A DNA stretch of 64,000 nucleotides from Gammaproteobacteria bacterium (GCA_018222405.1 JAAFAI010000001.1:248001-312000), one strand, 5' to 3'. Shown: positions 9,181 through 18,449, numbered from the stretch's first letter. Notes: generated by a model from the sequence alone, not told the origin. Translations and numbers: made by a program.

Positions 9181-10125
9181 TTATGCGCCTCCTGTAAGCA
9201 TTGATTTGGCCATGCGTTCGGCTGTCGCCATAGCCGCTGAAGTCATAATGTCGAGGTTACCGGCATAGGCCGGAAGGTAATGAGCCGCCCCTTCCACTTC
9301 TAGAAATATGGAGGTTTTCAGGCCGCTGAAGTTACCCAACCCCGGAATATGCATCGGCGCGTCGGCAGGAATATCGTCAAACTGTACTTTTTGCTTAAGC
9401 CGGTACCCCAGTACATAACTTTGTACTGCTTTAGCCATTTCTTCTACCGAGGCGGCGACTTTGGCTTTGTCGACCTGTTCAGAAAGCACATACACCGTAT
9501 CGCGCATGATCATCGGCGGCTCGGCCGGATTAAGAATAATGATGGCTTTGCCCTTTTCGGCACCGCCCACTTGCTCAATGGCGCGGGCGGTAGTTTGGGT
9601 AAATTCATCAATATTAGCCCGGGTGCCAGGGCCGGCGGATTTGCTCGATACGCTGGCCACAATTTCGGCGTAATGCACCCTGGCAACCTGCTTCACCGCG
9701 GCAACCATAGGAATGGTGGCCTGGCCACCGCAGGTCACCATATTCACGTTGGGCTGCTCGATATGATCCTCGAGGTTTACCACCGGCACGCAATAGGGGC
9801 CAATGGCTGCCGGGGTGAGATCCACTAAGCGAATACCCGGTTTGGCGGTTTTTAACTTTTTGTCGTTGATAAGGTGAGCACCGGCAGAGGTGGCATCAAA
9901 CACAATGCCGATATCCTTAAACTCCGGCATATTGATCAGTCCATCGACCCCTTCATGGGTGGTGGCAATACCCATCCGCTGCGCGCGGGCCAGACCATCA
10001 GACTGCGGGTCTATACCCACCATTACGCTCATATTCAGATTGCTGGAGGTACGTAACACCTTAATCATTAAATCGGTACCAATATTACCGGAGCCGATAA
10101 TTGCCACATTCAGTTTATTGCTCAT
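9181..10125 (-). CDS. dmpF: Acetaldehyde dehydrogenase (acylating)
   Basis: A 314-residue enzyme oxidising acetaldehyde to acetyl-CoA with NAD+ and CoA. The Rossmann motif [13 protein letters not shown] is near the N-terminus and the catalytic cysteine is in [11 protein letters not shown] near residue 130. I placed the start at the ATG at 10125 ([11 protein letters not shown]), preceded by AGGAG. The longer frame from 10182 adds a tail that overlaps dmpE and is absent in the family. It forms the channelled complex with DmpG. Confidence 0.96.
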   Translation of the reverse strand: MSNKLNVAIIGSGNIGTDLMIKVLRTSSNLNMSVMVGIDPQSDGLARAQRMGIATTHEGVDGLINMPEFKDIGIVFDATSAGAHLINDKKLKTAKPGIRLVDLTPAAIGPYCVPVVNLEDHIEQPNVNMVTCGGQATIPMVAAVKQVARVHYAEIVASVSSKSAGPGTRANIDEFTQTTARAIEQVGGAEKGKAIIILNPAEPPMIMRDTVYVLSEQVDKAKVAASVEEMAKAVQSYVLGYRLKQKVQFDDIPADAPMHIPGLGNFSGLKTSIFLEVEGAAHYLPAYAGNLDIMTSAAMATAERMAKSMLTGGA

Positions 10126-10138
10126 GAGAGGGCTCCTG

Positions 10139-10924
10139 TCAGGTGAAATAGACACTGGCTGAGCCAATGCCGCCAATGTCAACGCGCATAAAATCTCCGG
10201 CTTTTACCGGTTCCAGCGGCACCAGTGAGCCCGACAAAATCACTTCACCCGCTTTCAGCCCAATGCCGAACTCACCCAGTGTATTGGCAAGCCAGGTAAC
10301 GCAATTTACCGGTGAACCGAGCGCTGCAGCACCGGCACCGGTTGAAAGGATCTTGCCGTTCTTTTCTACCACCATGCCGCAGGTCACTAAATCAACCTTG
10401 TGCGGAGAAACGGCTTTATCGCCGAGTACAAACAGGCCGCAGGAGGCGTTATCTGCAATGGTGTCTTCAATGGCGATTTGCCAGTTTTCTATACGGGAGT
10501 CGACCACTTCAAAACATGGGATCACGCACTCGGTTGCCGCCAGCACGTCGGCATTGGAGATGCCTGGCCCCATCAGGTCTTTTTTGAGAATAAACGCAAT
10601 TTCCCCTTCTGCTTTGGGCGCGATAAGCCGTTCGCTGATGGGCATCACTTCACCCTGGTTAAATACCATATCGTCGGTGAGATAACCAAAATCGGGTTGG
10701 TGGACATTGAGCATGCTCTGCACGGCTTTGCTGGTTACACCAATTTTTTTGCCTATCACTTTCGCGCCGGCGTCGACACGCCGGTTCAGCATTTGCAATG
10801 AAATGTGATATGCATCTTCAATGCTGATATCACTTTCCCGGGCGGTCAGCGGTGCGACGGCCTGTTTGCTTTGCATGGCGTGGTAAAGTTCATCGCCATA
10901 CTGTTTGATTAACTTTGCGTCCAT
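10139..10924 (-). CDS. dmpE: 2-oxopent-4-enoate hydratase
   Basis: A 261-residue hydratase adding water to 2-hydroxypenta-2,4-dienoate to give 4-hydroxy-2-oxovalerate. It belongs to the same superfamily as Dmp[12 protein letters not shown] holds the metal ligands and VVDSRIENW is the conserved loop. The start [17 protein letters not shown] is typical of the hydratase branch. It is 13 bp upstream of dmpF and 3 bp after dmpD in the operon. Confidence 0.94.
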   Translation of the reverse strand: MDAKLIKQYGDELYHAMQSKQAVAPLTARESDISIEDAYHISLQMLNRRVDAGAKVIGKKIGVTSKAVQSMLNVHQPDFGYLTDDMVFNQGEVMPISERLIAPKAEGEIAFILKKDLMGPGISNADVLAATECVIPCFEVVDSRIENWQIAIEDTIADNASCGLFVLGDKAVSPHKVDLVTCGMVVEKNGKILSTGAGAAALGSPVNCVTWLANTLGEFGIGLKAGEVILSGSLVPLEPVKAGDFMRVDIGGIGSASVYFT

Positions 10925-10927
10925 AAA

Positions 10928-11791
10928 TCAGGTTCCGGTTTGGGAGGCGATATTCGCCTCATTAAGAAAATTAGTAACCAGTTGCACAAAGCGGTCGGCC
11001 TGTTCAATCTGGGTCCAGTGACCGCATTTGTTGAACACGTGCAACTGGGCGTCAGGTAGCAGTTCCAGTAAAGTTTGTGAGGCAGCAAGAGGGATCACCT
11101 GGTCGTCGCGGCCATGTATCAGCAGCGTTTGGTGAGGCAAACTGGCCAGCGCGCCCAGTGGGCTTGCCAGCATTTCTATCCAGCGTTGGCGCGGGGCCGG
11201 AAACATTGCGGCAAAGGCCTCCTGAAAGCCGGGCTGGATACTCGCTTCATAGCGCAGTTGCGCCAGCTCATCAGTGACCCTTGAGCGATCAAAAGCAAAG
11301 ATGTTGAGCAGTTTGCGCATGTTGTCCAGCGAGGGCTCGTAGCCCCACACGGCATCTAAGCCAGGTGTTAGCGGGAAACTTGCGCCGGCACTGCCCATCA
11401 GTACGATGCGGCGCACCCGCCTGGGGTGCGCAATAGCCAGTGCTAAAGCCAGCCCGCCACCAAACGAGTTGCCAATGATGTCGGCCTGCTCAATGTCCAG
11501 CGCGTCGAGCACACCAATGGCATGCTCGACCCAACGGCTTTTGTGGTACTGGCCATCTGCCGGGCGCTCACTGTAACCAAAGCCGAGCATATCCGGGGCG
11601 ATGACCCGGCGCTGTTTGGCAAGCTCGGGGATGGTCAGGCGCCAGTTGGCCCAGGCGGTTACGCCGGGGCCGGAGCCATGGATCAGCATGACCGGAAACC
11701 CCTCGCCTACATCGTGAAGGTTGGTTTGCCAGCCAGCGGCCTGAATGGTCTGGCCTATTTCTGCTCTGGTATTACTGCCGGGTGCTGTCAT
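10928..11791 (-). CDS. dmpD: 2-hydroxymuconic semialdehyde hydrolase
   Basis: A 287-residue alpha/beta hydrolase that cleaves the ring-fission product of (methyl)catechols to 2-hydroxypentadienoate and formate or acetate. Visible are the oxyanion region LIHGSGPGVTAWANW, the nucleophile elbow GNSFGGG, the acid in HGRDDQVIP and the catalytic His in FNKCGHWTQIE. I chose ATG at 11791, eight bases after the dmpC stop; a TTG at 11815 would give eight extra residues and an overlap. This branch handles ketones from methylcatechols, while dmpC-I-H handles the aldehyde. Confidence 0.93.
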   Translation of the reverse strand: MTAPGSNTRAEIGQTIQAAGWQTNLHDVGEGFPVMLIHGSGPGVTAWANWRLTIPELAKQRRVIAPDMLGFGYSERPADGQYHKSRWVEHAIGVLDALDIEQADIIGNSFGGGLALALAIAHPRRVRRIVLMGSAGASFPLTPGLDAVWGYEPSLDNMRKLLNIFAFDRSRVTDELAQLRYEASIQPGFQEAFAAMFPAPRQRWIEMLASPLGALASLPHQTLLIHGRDDQVIPLAASQTLLELLPDAQLHVFNKCGHWTQIEQADRFVQLVTNFLNEANIASQTGT

Positions 11792-11799
11792 TTCTGTGC

Positions 11800-13260
11800 C
11801 TACAACTTCAGACAAATGTTTTTGAGTTCGGTGTAAAACTCAAGTGAGTGCTCACCACCCTCACGGCCGATGCCTGATTGCTTACTGCCGCCAAACGCGG
11901 TGCGTAAGTCACGCAGGAACCAACTATTAACCCAGACGATGCCAGCTTCTACCCGTCCGGCCACCCGTGCCGCACGGCTCAGGTTTTCAGTCCAGATGGC
12001 ACTGGCCAGGCCATAGGGCAGTCGGTTGGCCTGTTCAATGGCTTCCTGTTCGCTATCGAAGGGCTGAATATGGCAGCAGGGGCCAAAAATTTCTTCGTTG
12101 ACCACGGCGGAGTCGTCACGTAAACCTGTCCAGATGGTCGGCTGGATCCAACTGCCATTTTTCAGCGCGTCGGGCATATGGGGAATGCCACCGCCGGTAA
12201 CCACCGTTGCGCCATCGTTAACCGCTTGCTGATAGTAAGAAAGCACTTTGTCGCGCTGTTTCTGGCTGATCAGCGGGCCCAGGTTAGCAGCAGCGTCGTC
12301 CGGCGGGCCAATAACCAGTTTTTCAGCCTCGGCTTTTAACCTGCTAACAAACTCATCGAAAATTGGGCGTTCGACATACACCCGCTCGGTGCCCAGACAG
12401 ACCTGACCACAGTTAGCAAATGCAGAGCGCATGGTGCCTTCAATAGCTTTGTCCATGTCGCAGTCGGCAAAGACGATACCGGCATTCTTGCCGCCTAATT
12501 CCAGTGAAATGTCGCGCACGCCTTTGGCGGCGTTTTGCATGATGAGTTCGCCGGTGCGAGTTTCGCCGGTAAAGGTGTAGCCATCCACATCCGGGTGAGC
12601 GGTAAGGAAAGCGCCGGCGGAGTCGCCGCCAAAACCCTGCACCACGTTATAAACGCCATCGGGTACGCCCGCCTCTTTCATGACTTCGCCAAGCAGTGCG
12701 GTGGTGGTAGGCGTTTCTTCGGATGGCTTCACCACCACGGTGTTGCCGCAGGCCAGGGCCGGGCCAACTTTCCAGGTCATCAGCAGCAGCGGCAGGTTCC
12801 AGGGGCTGATAACACCAATCACGCCTTTGGGGCGACGCACAGCATAATTGAGCGCGCCGGTGCCGTCGGGTGTGGCCATTTCAAAGGCTTCGGTAGCGAC
12901 ATTTTTCACCATGTCGGCAAACACCTTAAAGTTGGCTGCGCCACGGGGAATATCAATATGACTGGCCAGCGATTTAGGTTTGCCGGTATCGGCACACTCC
13001 GCTTCTAAAAACTCATCGAAACGGGCATTTATGCCATCGGCCACGGCGTGCAGAATTTTACTGCGCTCGTCGATAGTCATTTTGCTCCAGGGGCCTTTTA
13101 AGGCGGCGCGGGCGGCTTGCACCGCCGCGTCTACCTCGGCTTCCCCGGCTTCATGCACCCGGCTTATCACTTCACCCGTTGCCGGGTTGATGTTATCAAA
13201 CATGCTGCCACTGGCAGAGCCAATATACTGGCCGTTGATATAATGTTTAACTTCTTTCAC
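11800..13260 (-). CDS. dmpC: 2-hydroxymuconic semialdehyde dehydrogenase
   Basis: A 486-residue NAD+-dependent aldehyde dehydrogenase oxidising 2-hydroxymuconic semialdehyde to 2-hydroxymuconate (4-oxalocrotonate). The catalytic cysteine is in FANCGQVCLGTERVY and the general base glutamate in LELGGKNAGIV; WNLPLLLMTWKVGPAL is the expected substrate-cofactor segment. The length matches XylG/DmpC. It is 21 bp after dmpB. Confidence 0.95.
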   Translation of the reverse strand: MKEVKHYINGQYIGSASGSMFDNINPATGEVISRVHEAGEAEVDAAVQAARAALKGPWSKMTIDERSKILHAVADGINARFDEFLEAECADTGKPKSLASHIDIPRGAANFKVFADMVKNVATEAFEMATPDGTGALNYAVRRPKGVIGVISPWNLPLLLMTWKVGPALACGNTVVVKPSEETPTTTALLGEVMKEAGVPDGVYNVVQGFGGDSAGAFLTAHPDVDGYTFTGETRTGELIMQNAAKGVRDISLELGGKNAGIVFADCDMDKAIEGTMRSAFANCGQVCLGTERVYVERPIFDEFVSRLKAEAEKLVIGPPDDAAANLGPLISQKQRDKVLSYYQQAVNDGATVVTGGGIPHMPDALKNGSWIQPTIWTGLRDDSAVVNEEIFGPCCHIQPFDSEQEAIEQANRLPYGLASAIWTENLSRAARVAGRVEAGIVWVNSWFLRDLRTAFGGSKQSGIGREGGEHSLEFYTELKNICLKL

Positions 13261-13281
13261 AGCGAGTCCTGTATTAATGAG

Positions 13282-14205
13282 TTAAGTTAAAACCGTCAGA
13301 AAACGCTCGTTGAGCACACGGTCGTGGTAGAAAATAGCTTTGCCCAAATCCTCGGCTTTCCAGGTGATGGGGTTATGGTCGGGGTACATATAATCGCCGC
13401 CGGCAAAGACTTCGTTACGGTTACCAGATGGATCGAAGAAATAGATGGTTTTACCGTGGGTAATGCCGTGCCGTGTAGGCCCAATATCCAGAGAGGTATT
13501 GGTCATGCTGATAAGGTCTGCGGCGCGGAGGATGTCTTCCCAGGTTTCAAGATAGAATGACGCATGGTGAAACTTGGCTTTTTCTTCATGCTGAATAAAA
13601 GCAATGTCATGAGCCTTCATCGACAGCGTCAGAAACTGCGCAATCCGGTTGCCGTCAGGATCGAGCACCTGTTCGGCCAGATAAAAACCCAGTACGTCCA
13701 CAAACAGATCATAAGTTTTGGTCAGTTCATCGCCATACAACAGGCAGTGATCAAAACGCACGGCTTTCATACCGCGAAGTGCTCTGGGCCAGGCTTCCGG
13801 GTTGGTTTCTTCAACCCCCCATTTGCCGGTATAGGTTTTATCTGCGTACAACTCAAATACGTGGCCGGAAGGCGCGGTAAACTGAATGCGGCGGCCGCAA
13901 TCCTTTAAATCACCGGTGGCTTTGTGAGTGACTGCCAGACCAAAGGCTTCAATATCTGCAGTCAGGCTTTCAAGGGTGGCATCGTCGACAACCTTAAAAG
14001 CCATAAAATCCATGCCGGGTTCATCCGCTTCACGCAAAACCAGTGAGAACTTATCGACTTCGCTCCAGGCTTTTAAATATACCCGGCCTTGTTCGTCACG
14101 GTCGGTTTCGTGTAAGCCTAACAACTCAACGTAATGTTCGATTGATGCCTCAAGATCCAGTACGCGCAACTGAATGTGCCCTGGACGTAATACGCCTTTT
14201 CTCAT
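13282..14205 (-). CDS. dmpB: Catechol 2,3-dioxygenase
   Basis: A 307-residue extradiol dioxygenase, the exact size of XylE/DmpB, cleaving catechol next to the hydroxyls to 2-hydroxymuconic semialdehyde. Two vicinal-oxygen-chelate halves are seen. The Fe(II) ligands are in [23 protein letters not shown] and [10 protein letters not shown] (2-His-1-Glu). The start is the ATG at 14205 ([15 protein letters not shown]); the longer frame to 14283 only reads back into the ferredoxin gene. It overlaps the ferredoxin stop by four bases, which couples the oxygenase to its reactivating ferredoxin. Confidence 0.97.
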   Translation of the reverse strand: MRKGVLRPGHIQLRVLDLEASIEHYVELLGLHETDRDEQGRVYLKAWSEVDKFSLVLREADEPGMDFMAFKVVDDATLESLTADIEAFGLAVTHKATGDLKDCGRRIQFTAPSGHVFELYADKTYTGKWGVEETNPEAWPRALRGMKAVRFDHCLLYGDELTKTYDLFVDVLGFYLAEQVLDPDGNRIAQFLTLSMKAHDIAFIQHEEKAKFHHASFYLETWEDILRAADLISMTNTSLDIGPTRHGITHGKTIYFFDPSGNRNEVFAGGDYMYPDHNPITWKAEDLGKAIFYHDRVLNERFLTVLT

Positions 14206-14552
14206 TTTATTACCTCGGTGTGTTTTTGTTTTGCCTTGGCTACCCCGGTAATACCGTTGATAGCCAGTGGTGAGGGGCTGCATTCAATGAGCAAATCGCT
14301 GGTGGGTTTAAGCCGACAGGCCAATGCGTACCCCTGTTGTTGTTGTTTTGTAGAGACCTGTGCTTTACTCATGCGTCCGCATTCGTAGCTGCCTGCAATC
14401 ACTCTGACCCGGCAGACGCCACAGCCGCCGCCCCGACAGCCTATTGCAATGGCACGAAGTCCGTGGTTCTCCATGGCTTTGAGCACAAACTCATCCTGCT
14501 GACAGGTAAAGCGTTGCTGGCTGTGTTGCTCGGTGATCACAAAGTCAGACAT
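14202..14552 (-). CDS. dmpQ: XylT/DmpQ-type [2Fe-2S] ferredoxin
   Basis: A 116-residue plant-type ferredoxin with the cluster ligands in [14 protein letters not shown] and a fourth cysteine in YALACRLKP. In known meta pathways this protein re-reduces catechol 2,3-dioxygenase whose iron has been oxidised by methylcatechols. As first gene of the operon it lies directly under the sigma-54 promoter. The C-terminal tail after the cluster is slightly longer than usual. It overlaps dmpB by ATGA. Confidence 0.93.
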   Translation of the reverse strand: MSDFVITEQHSQQRFTCQQDEFVLKAMENHGLRAIAIGCRGGGCGVCRVRVIAGSYECGRMSKAQVSTKQQQQGYALACRLKPTSDLLIECSPSPLAINGITGVAKAKQKHTEVIK

Positions 14553-14627
14553 GCACTGTTGCTCCGCGGTAAATGCTTAAGTCTCCGGCACCAAAGAAAA
14601 AATTTTTTGATGCAGTGCAGTGACCAG

Positions 14628-14643
14628 AGCAACGGCTGTGCCA
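14628..14643 (-). promoter_or_regulatory. Sigma-54 (-24/-12) promoter of the dmpQBCDEFGHI operon
   Basis: On the minus strand the sequence reads TGGCAC-AGCCG-TTGCT, matching the sigma-54 consensus TGGCAC-N5-TTGCW at every defined position. Transcription would start near 14617, giving an about 65-base leader before dmpQ. No competing sigma-70 promoter was seen. With the activator gene diverging from the same region, this is the expected control element. Confidence 0.92.
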
Positions 14644-14764
14644 TTGGTTAATAAAATGTTTAAATTTGTTGTTAACTTGTTGATAGAGGAGTAATTTATA
14701 TAAAGCATTCAGGCGCGGAAAACGTGCACTACTACTCCCAGACACATCTGACTACCATGAAAAT

Positions 14765-14853
14765 TTACTCAAATGATAAAATAACTCCTGATTTTTAATC
14801 ATTTGATTAAATTTGGAATTATTGCTGCATATGAAAAAATGATCATTTAGTTG
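14765..14853. promoter_or_regulatory. Upstream activator sites for the DmpR-type regulator
   Basis: Three 16-bp elements resemble the XylR/DmpR upstream activating palindrome (TTGATCAATTGATCAA-type). TTAATCATTTGATTAA at 14795-14810 has perfect 7-bp arms, TTACTCAAATGATAAA at 14765-14780 is degenerate, and ATGATCATTTAGTTGA at 14838-14853 shares the same core. They lie about 120-210 bp upstream of the -24 element, the normal distance for looping with IHF, and the intervening DNA is AT-rich. Confidence 0.75.
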
Positions 14854-14935
14854 ATTTCTTGCCATTTAAGGTTTTACATATGGTTTACATCTGACCAGGC
14901 TGTTGGTGTTCGACAGCTGTTTGCAGGGGAAAACC

Positions 14936-16651
14936 GTGACCATTGAATTCGAACCAAAGCTTAATCATCTGGATATTCAGGATCTCACATCACTGATTCA
15001 GTTTGAGAGCACTGAAGGCAAGATCTGGTTTGGTGAACAGCGGATTTTGTTTATGCTGCTCCCTGCTCTGGCAGCCTTTCGGCGTGAATTGGTCAATAGT
15101 ATTGGCGTTGAAAGAGCCAAGGGGTTTTTTATGCGCCTCGGTTATCAGGGCGGTTTAAGAGATGCTGAGCTGGCCAGGCGTTTACGCCCGGATAGCGACG
15201 ATATGGCGCTGTTCTGGACTGGTCCGCAGCTACACTCACTGCGGGGAATGGTAAAAAACCGCCCGATTAAAATAGAAATCGATAAGGAAAAAGGCCATTT
15301 TTATGGCGAGCTGGAATGGGTGGATTCCTGGGAAGTGGAGATTGTGCAAACCGAGCTTGGCCAAATCGATGAACCGGCGTGCTGGTCATTACTAGGTTAC
15401 GCCTGCGCTTATACGTCGGCCATTATGGGTCAGGAAATTATCTTCCGAGAGGTGAGCTGTCGTGGCTGTGGTGATGAACGCTGCCTGATAGTGGGCAAAC
15501 CGGCCAGAGAGTGGGACGATGCCGGCGAATTTTCCAGGTATTTTACCGCCGAACCCATTATTGAAGAGCTTTATAGCCTGCAATCACAGGTGAAGTCGCT
15601 ACGCACCAGCCTGGCTCGTCATCAGGGGCAGTATTACGGTATTGGCGATTCGCCGGATTATAAAAATGCCTGCAAGAAAATCGATAAAGCCGCACAGAGT
15701 AAAGTGTCGGTGCTGCTGTTGGGGGAAACCGGCGTTGGCAAGGAAGTGATCGCCCGTAGCGTGCATTTACGCAGCGACCGCGCCGAAAAAGCGTTTGTTG
15801 CCGTTAACTGTGCGGCTATTCCTCAGGAGTTAATTGAAGCCGAGCTATTTGGGGTGGAAAAGGGCGCATTTACTGGCGCTAATCAGTCTCGTGCCGGACG
15901 TTTTGAGCGGGCTGACGGCGGCACGATTTTCCTCGATGAAGTTGTGGAGTTAACACCACGGGCACAGGCTTCGCTGCTTCGCGTATTGCAGGAAAGTGAG
16001 GTTGAGCGGGTAGGCGGTGTGAATACCCTTAAAGTGAATGTACGGGTGATTGCCGCGACCAATGAGAGTCTGGAGCAGGCGGTGAAAGACGGTAAATTCC
16101 GGGCCGATTTGTTTTACCGGTTAAACGTGTTTCCGGTACAGATCCCGCCGCTGCGAGATCGACTGGATGACCTGCCGTTGCTGGTGGAACACTTCCTGGC
16201 CAAGTTTCATAACGATTACTCAAAACGCACGCTGGGTCTATCGGATAAGGCCTGGCGGTTTATTAAAAATTATTCGTGGCCGGGTAATATCCGCGAGCTC
16301 GAGAACGTGATTGAGCGCGGTGTTATCCTTACGGATAATCACGAAACCATCTCGTTGGAATCATTGTTTGCCAGTGTAACCCCTGAAGCGGGCAATGCCG
16401 ACGATACCCATGTGTATTCAGACGGCCAGGTGGTAAAGCCCTGCAATATAAAAACCACACAAGGCTGGGTAGATACCCTGATTAATCAGCAAATCGGACT
16501 GGATTCTATTGAAGAGCAACTGATAAACCGGGCCATGGCAATGACCAAGGACAATGTCTCGGCGGCTGCGCGGCTGCTTAACCTTACTCGCCCGGCCCTT
16601 GCCTATCGGCTTAAAAAGCTCAGTGAGAATGGCTCGACAAATCTGAAGTGA
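14936..16651 (+). CDS. dmpR: DmpR/XylR-type sigma-54 activator with V4R sensor domain
   Basis: A 571-residue aromatic-responsive enhancer-binding protein. The N-terminal XylR-N/V4R sensor (about 1-200) includes FQSTEGKIWLGEQR-like and RAKGFFMRLGYQGGLRDAELAR segments and a cysteine-rich V4R end (VSCRGCGDERCLI). The AAA+ domain (about 220-455) has Walker A GETGVGKE, the sigma-54 contact loop GAFTGA and FLDEVVELTP. A Fis-type helix-turn-helix closes it (NVSAAARLLNLTRPALAYRLKK). I chose the GTG at 14936, preceded by AGGGGA five bases away; a TTG at 14903 lies in frame upstream. Phenol- or methylphenol-type ligands are known for the family, but the ligand here is inferred. Confidence 0.93.
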   Translation: MTIEFEPKLNHLDIQDLTSLIQFESTEGKIWFGEQRILFMLLPALAAFRRELVNSIGVERAKGFFMRLGYQGGLRDAELARRLRPDSDDMALFWTGPQLHSLRGMVKNRPIKIEIDKEKGHFYGELEWVDSWEVEIVQTELGQIDEPACWSLLGYACAYTSAIMGQEIIFREVSCRGCGDERCLIVGKPAREWDDAGEFSRYFTAEPIIEELYSLQSQVKSLRTSLARHQGQYYGIGDSPDYKNACKKIDKAAQSKVSVLLLGETGVGKEVIARSVHLRSDRAEKAFVAVNCAAIPQELIEAELFGVEKGAFTGANQSRAGRFERADGGTIFLDEVVELTPRAQASLLRVLQESEVERVGGVNTLKVNVRVIAATNESLEQAVKDGKFRADLFYRLNVFPVQIPPLRDRLDDLPLLVEHFLAKFHNDYSKRTLGLSDKAWRFIKNYSWPGNIRELENVIERGVILTDNHETISLESLFASVTPEAGNADDTHVYSDGQVVKPCNIKTTQGWVDTLINQQIGLDSIEEQLINRAMAMTKDNVSAAARLLNLTRPALAYRLKKLSENGSTNLK

Positions 16652-16691
16652 TCAAATGATCAAACCTGCCAATTCTGGCAGTTAACCTGCT
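16649..16691 (+). promoter_or_regulatory. Possible DmpR site and sigma-54-like promoter before the ABM gene
   Basis: A palindrome TGATCAAATGATCA (16649-16662) overlaps the regulator stop and resembles the upstream activator sites. TGGCAG-TTAAC-CTGCT at 16676-16691 has GG and GC at the right spacing for sigma-54 but imperfect bases. It overlaps a hairpin (CTGCCA ATTC TGGCAG, 16667-16682) that could instead be a weak terminator. The site-to-promoter distance of about 14 bp is too short for usual looping. Confidence 0.35.
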
Positions 16692-16842
16692 TTATGGCGG
16701 TTCGCAGTTAGTGCCGAAACTATTTTTTTAAGATGCTGAAAATATTAGGTAAACCATAATATTTAGTGGATTTCAGAGAGTCGGTATTATTTATGCTGCG
16801 CTGATACTACTACGAGTCGTTTTATGTCATCAGAGGTGCCTC

Positions 16843-17406
16843 TTGAATACCCCATCCCAGCAGCCCGTTACCGTAATTGTGTCCAGACGGGTAAAACCCG
16901 AAGCCGTTGCGGCGTTTGAATCCTTAAGTGATGAGATGTCGCGCCGGGCGAGTGAGTTCGACGGTTATATGGGCGCCACTCTGTTTCGTCCCGTGAGCCC
17001 TGAAGATCCGGAATACCGGATGATTTTTAAATTTGCCGATGAGGCCTGCCTGGCAGTATGGGAAAATTCAGCCGAGCGGGCCGAGATGCTGGAAAAGCTT
17101 GAAACACTGCTTATTTCGCCGACCGAGCGGGAAAAGGTTTCCGGCCTGGTGACCTGGTTTAGCTTACCCTCACAAAATCCGGTTAAGCCGCCACCGAGAT
17201 ATAAGATGACTATAGTTAGCTGGCTGGCGCTCTACCCGGCCGCTACCCTGATTTTTTGGCTGTTCGGGCCATGGCTTGCGGCAATACCGCTGCTGCTGCG
17301 CACCCTGCTGGTTACGGCGGTGCTAATGATTCTGATGTCATATGTACTGATGCCGTTTATGACTAAACGTTTTGCTTTCTGGCTGTTTGGCAGGCAACAC
17401 TCCTGA
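16843..17406 (+). CDS. Membrane-anchored antibiotic-biosynthesis-monooxygenase (ABM) domain protein
   Basis: A 187-residue protein with an N-terminal ABM-like ferredoxin-fold domain (residues about 8-105; VIVSRRVKPEAVAAFE, then GYMGATLFRP) and two membrane segments near residues 125-145 and 150-172. ABM domains include small oxygenases and heme-handling proteins, but the active-site residues are not diagnostic, so no reaction is assigned. The start is TTG at 16843 with AGAGGTG upstream. It follows the regulator gene on the same strand and may belong to aromatic metabolism by position only. Confidence 0.75.
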   Translation: MNTPSQQPVTVIVSRRVKPEAVAAFESLSDEMSRRASEFDGYMGATLFRPVSPEDPEYRMIFKFADEACLAVWENSAERAEMLEKLETLLISPTEREKVSGLVTWFSLPSQNPVKPPPRYKMTIVSWLALYPAATLIFWLFGPWLAAIPLLLRTLLVTAVLMILMSYVLMPFMTKRFAFWLFGRQHS

Positions 17407-17410
17407 GTCA

Positions 17411-18355
17411 TCAGAAGGAACGTTTAATACCAATCAGAATGCGTCGGGTGCTGTCGACCATGTCCATACGGCTAAACCAGTCAAGGTCAAAAACGGCAAG
17501 GGCGCCTGATAGTTCTACCGAACCACCGTGGCCGGTACCCAAATAGTCTTCGGTTAGCTCTGCCCGCTTGCCGAAGTCAGCACTAACGTATGCATAATAC
17601 GCGTACATCTCTACAGGGTAGTTCCCAAGGGTCAACTCACTGTCGAGGCCGAGCACCAGTTTGTTCTCTGCGTCGTCAACACGTCGGACAAACTCGGCAA
17701 ACCATACTCGATCAGACTGGTGAAAACGTACTTCACTGCGCAGGTAATTACCTTCAATAATGCGCTCTACACCAAATTCCATACTGAATTGTTCATTGAT
17801 GGTTGCGCTGTACTCAAACTCAAAGAGGTTAAAATCATCGGCAAGAGATAGGGCCTTGTTCGGATCGGTACTGTTAATAGCGCCTGCTACTAACTCCAGC
17901 TTATGGCCCGGCTTTGCCTCGTAGACATGGCGAATCCCCTGAAACCAGCCATCTTTTGACATCCCGGTGGCCGAGATGCGGCCTTTGTAGGTAGGAATGA
18001 CGCCAAACTCGGTTTTGCCCAGTGTATGCGTGCGACGCAGGTAAATACGTCTGACCGCAATCTGGTCGCTGTCTTCATCGCCAAAGGTGTTGTGACTGGA
18101 ACTGAAATCATCGCCCGTTACCACAAAACTGTGCAGGCTCCATTGCTCACTGAAATTAAGCTGAGGATAAAAACGCAGTCGAAATTGTGAGCGATTACTT
18201 CGGTCTGAACGATTGTCGTAGCGAACCTGTACGTCGAGTTTTTGTTGGTAGAAGCCTGCGGGTTTGCCAACTGACTCGGCTGCATTAACAGGCGGTGCAA
18301 AAAAGAGGATGAGACATCCGATAAAGCAGGCCAGCCCGGTGCTCAGATATGCCAT
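17411..18355 (-). CDS. Probable outer-membrane beta-barrel protein, unknown function
   Basis: A 314-residue protein with a signal peptide (LACFIGCLILFFAPPVNAAE) and a mature part of alternating polar/aromatic strands (for example QFRLRFYPQLNFSEQWSLHSFVV and KLVLGLDSELTLGNYPVEMYAYYAYV). It ends in phenylalanine (RRILIGIKRSF), as outer-membrane barrels do. The number of strands looks like twelve to sixteen. No specific family was recognised. It converges on the ABM gene with a 4-bp gap. A channel for aromatic compounds is possible from position but not shown. Confidence 0.6.
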   Translation of the reverse strand: MAYLSTGLACFIGCLILFFAPPVNAAESVGKPAGFYQQKLDVQVRYDNRSDRSNRSQFRLRFYPQLNFSEQWSLHSFVVTGDDFSSSHNTFGDEDSDQIAVRRIYLRRTHTLGKTEFGVIPTYKGRISATGMSKDGWFQGIRHVYEAKPGHKLELVAGAINSTDPNKALSLADDFNLFEFEYSATINEQFSMEFGVERIIEGNYLRSEVRFHQSDRVWFAEFVRRVDDAENKLVLGLDSELTLGNYPVEMYAYYAYVSADFGKRAELTEDYLGTGHGGSVELSGALAVFDLDWFSRMDMVDSTRRILIGIKRSF

Positions 18356-18449
18356 TGGAAAGATATAAACTCACAGCTAAAAAACGCAGTGTAGCGCAAG
18401 TATAGCTTTTACAACCAGTAAATATTAGTGCTCATGACCAGCGATAAGA

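Noticed and set aside
9349-9828. 159-codon plus-strand frame opposite dmpF
   Set aside because: It lies wholly antisense to a well-supported gene, has no good start signal and no recognisable motif.
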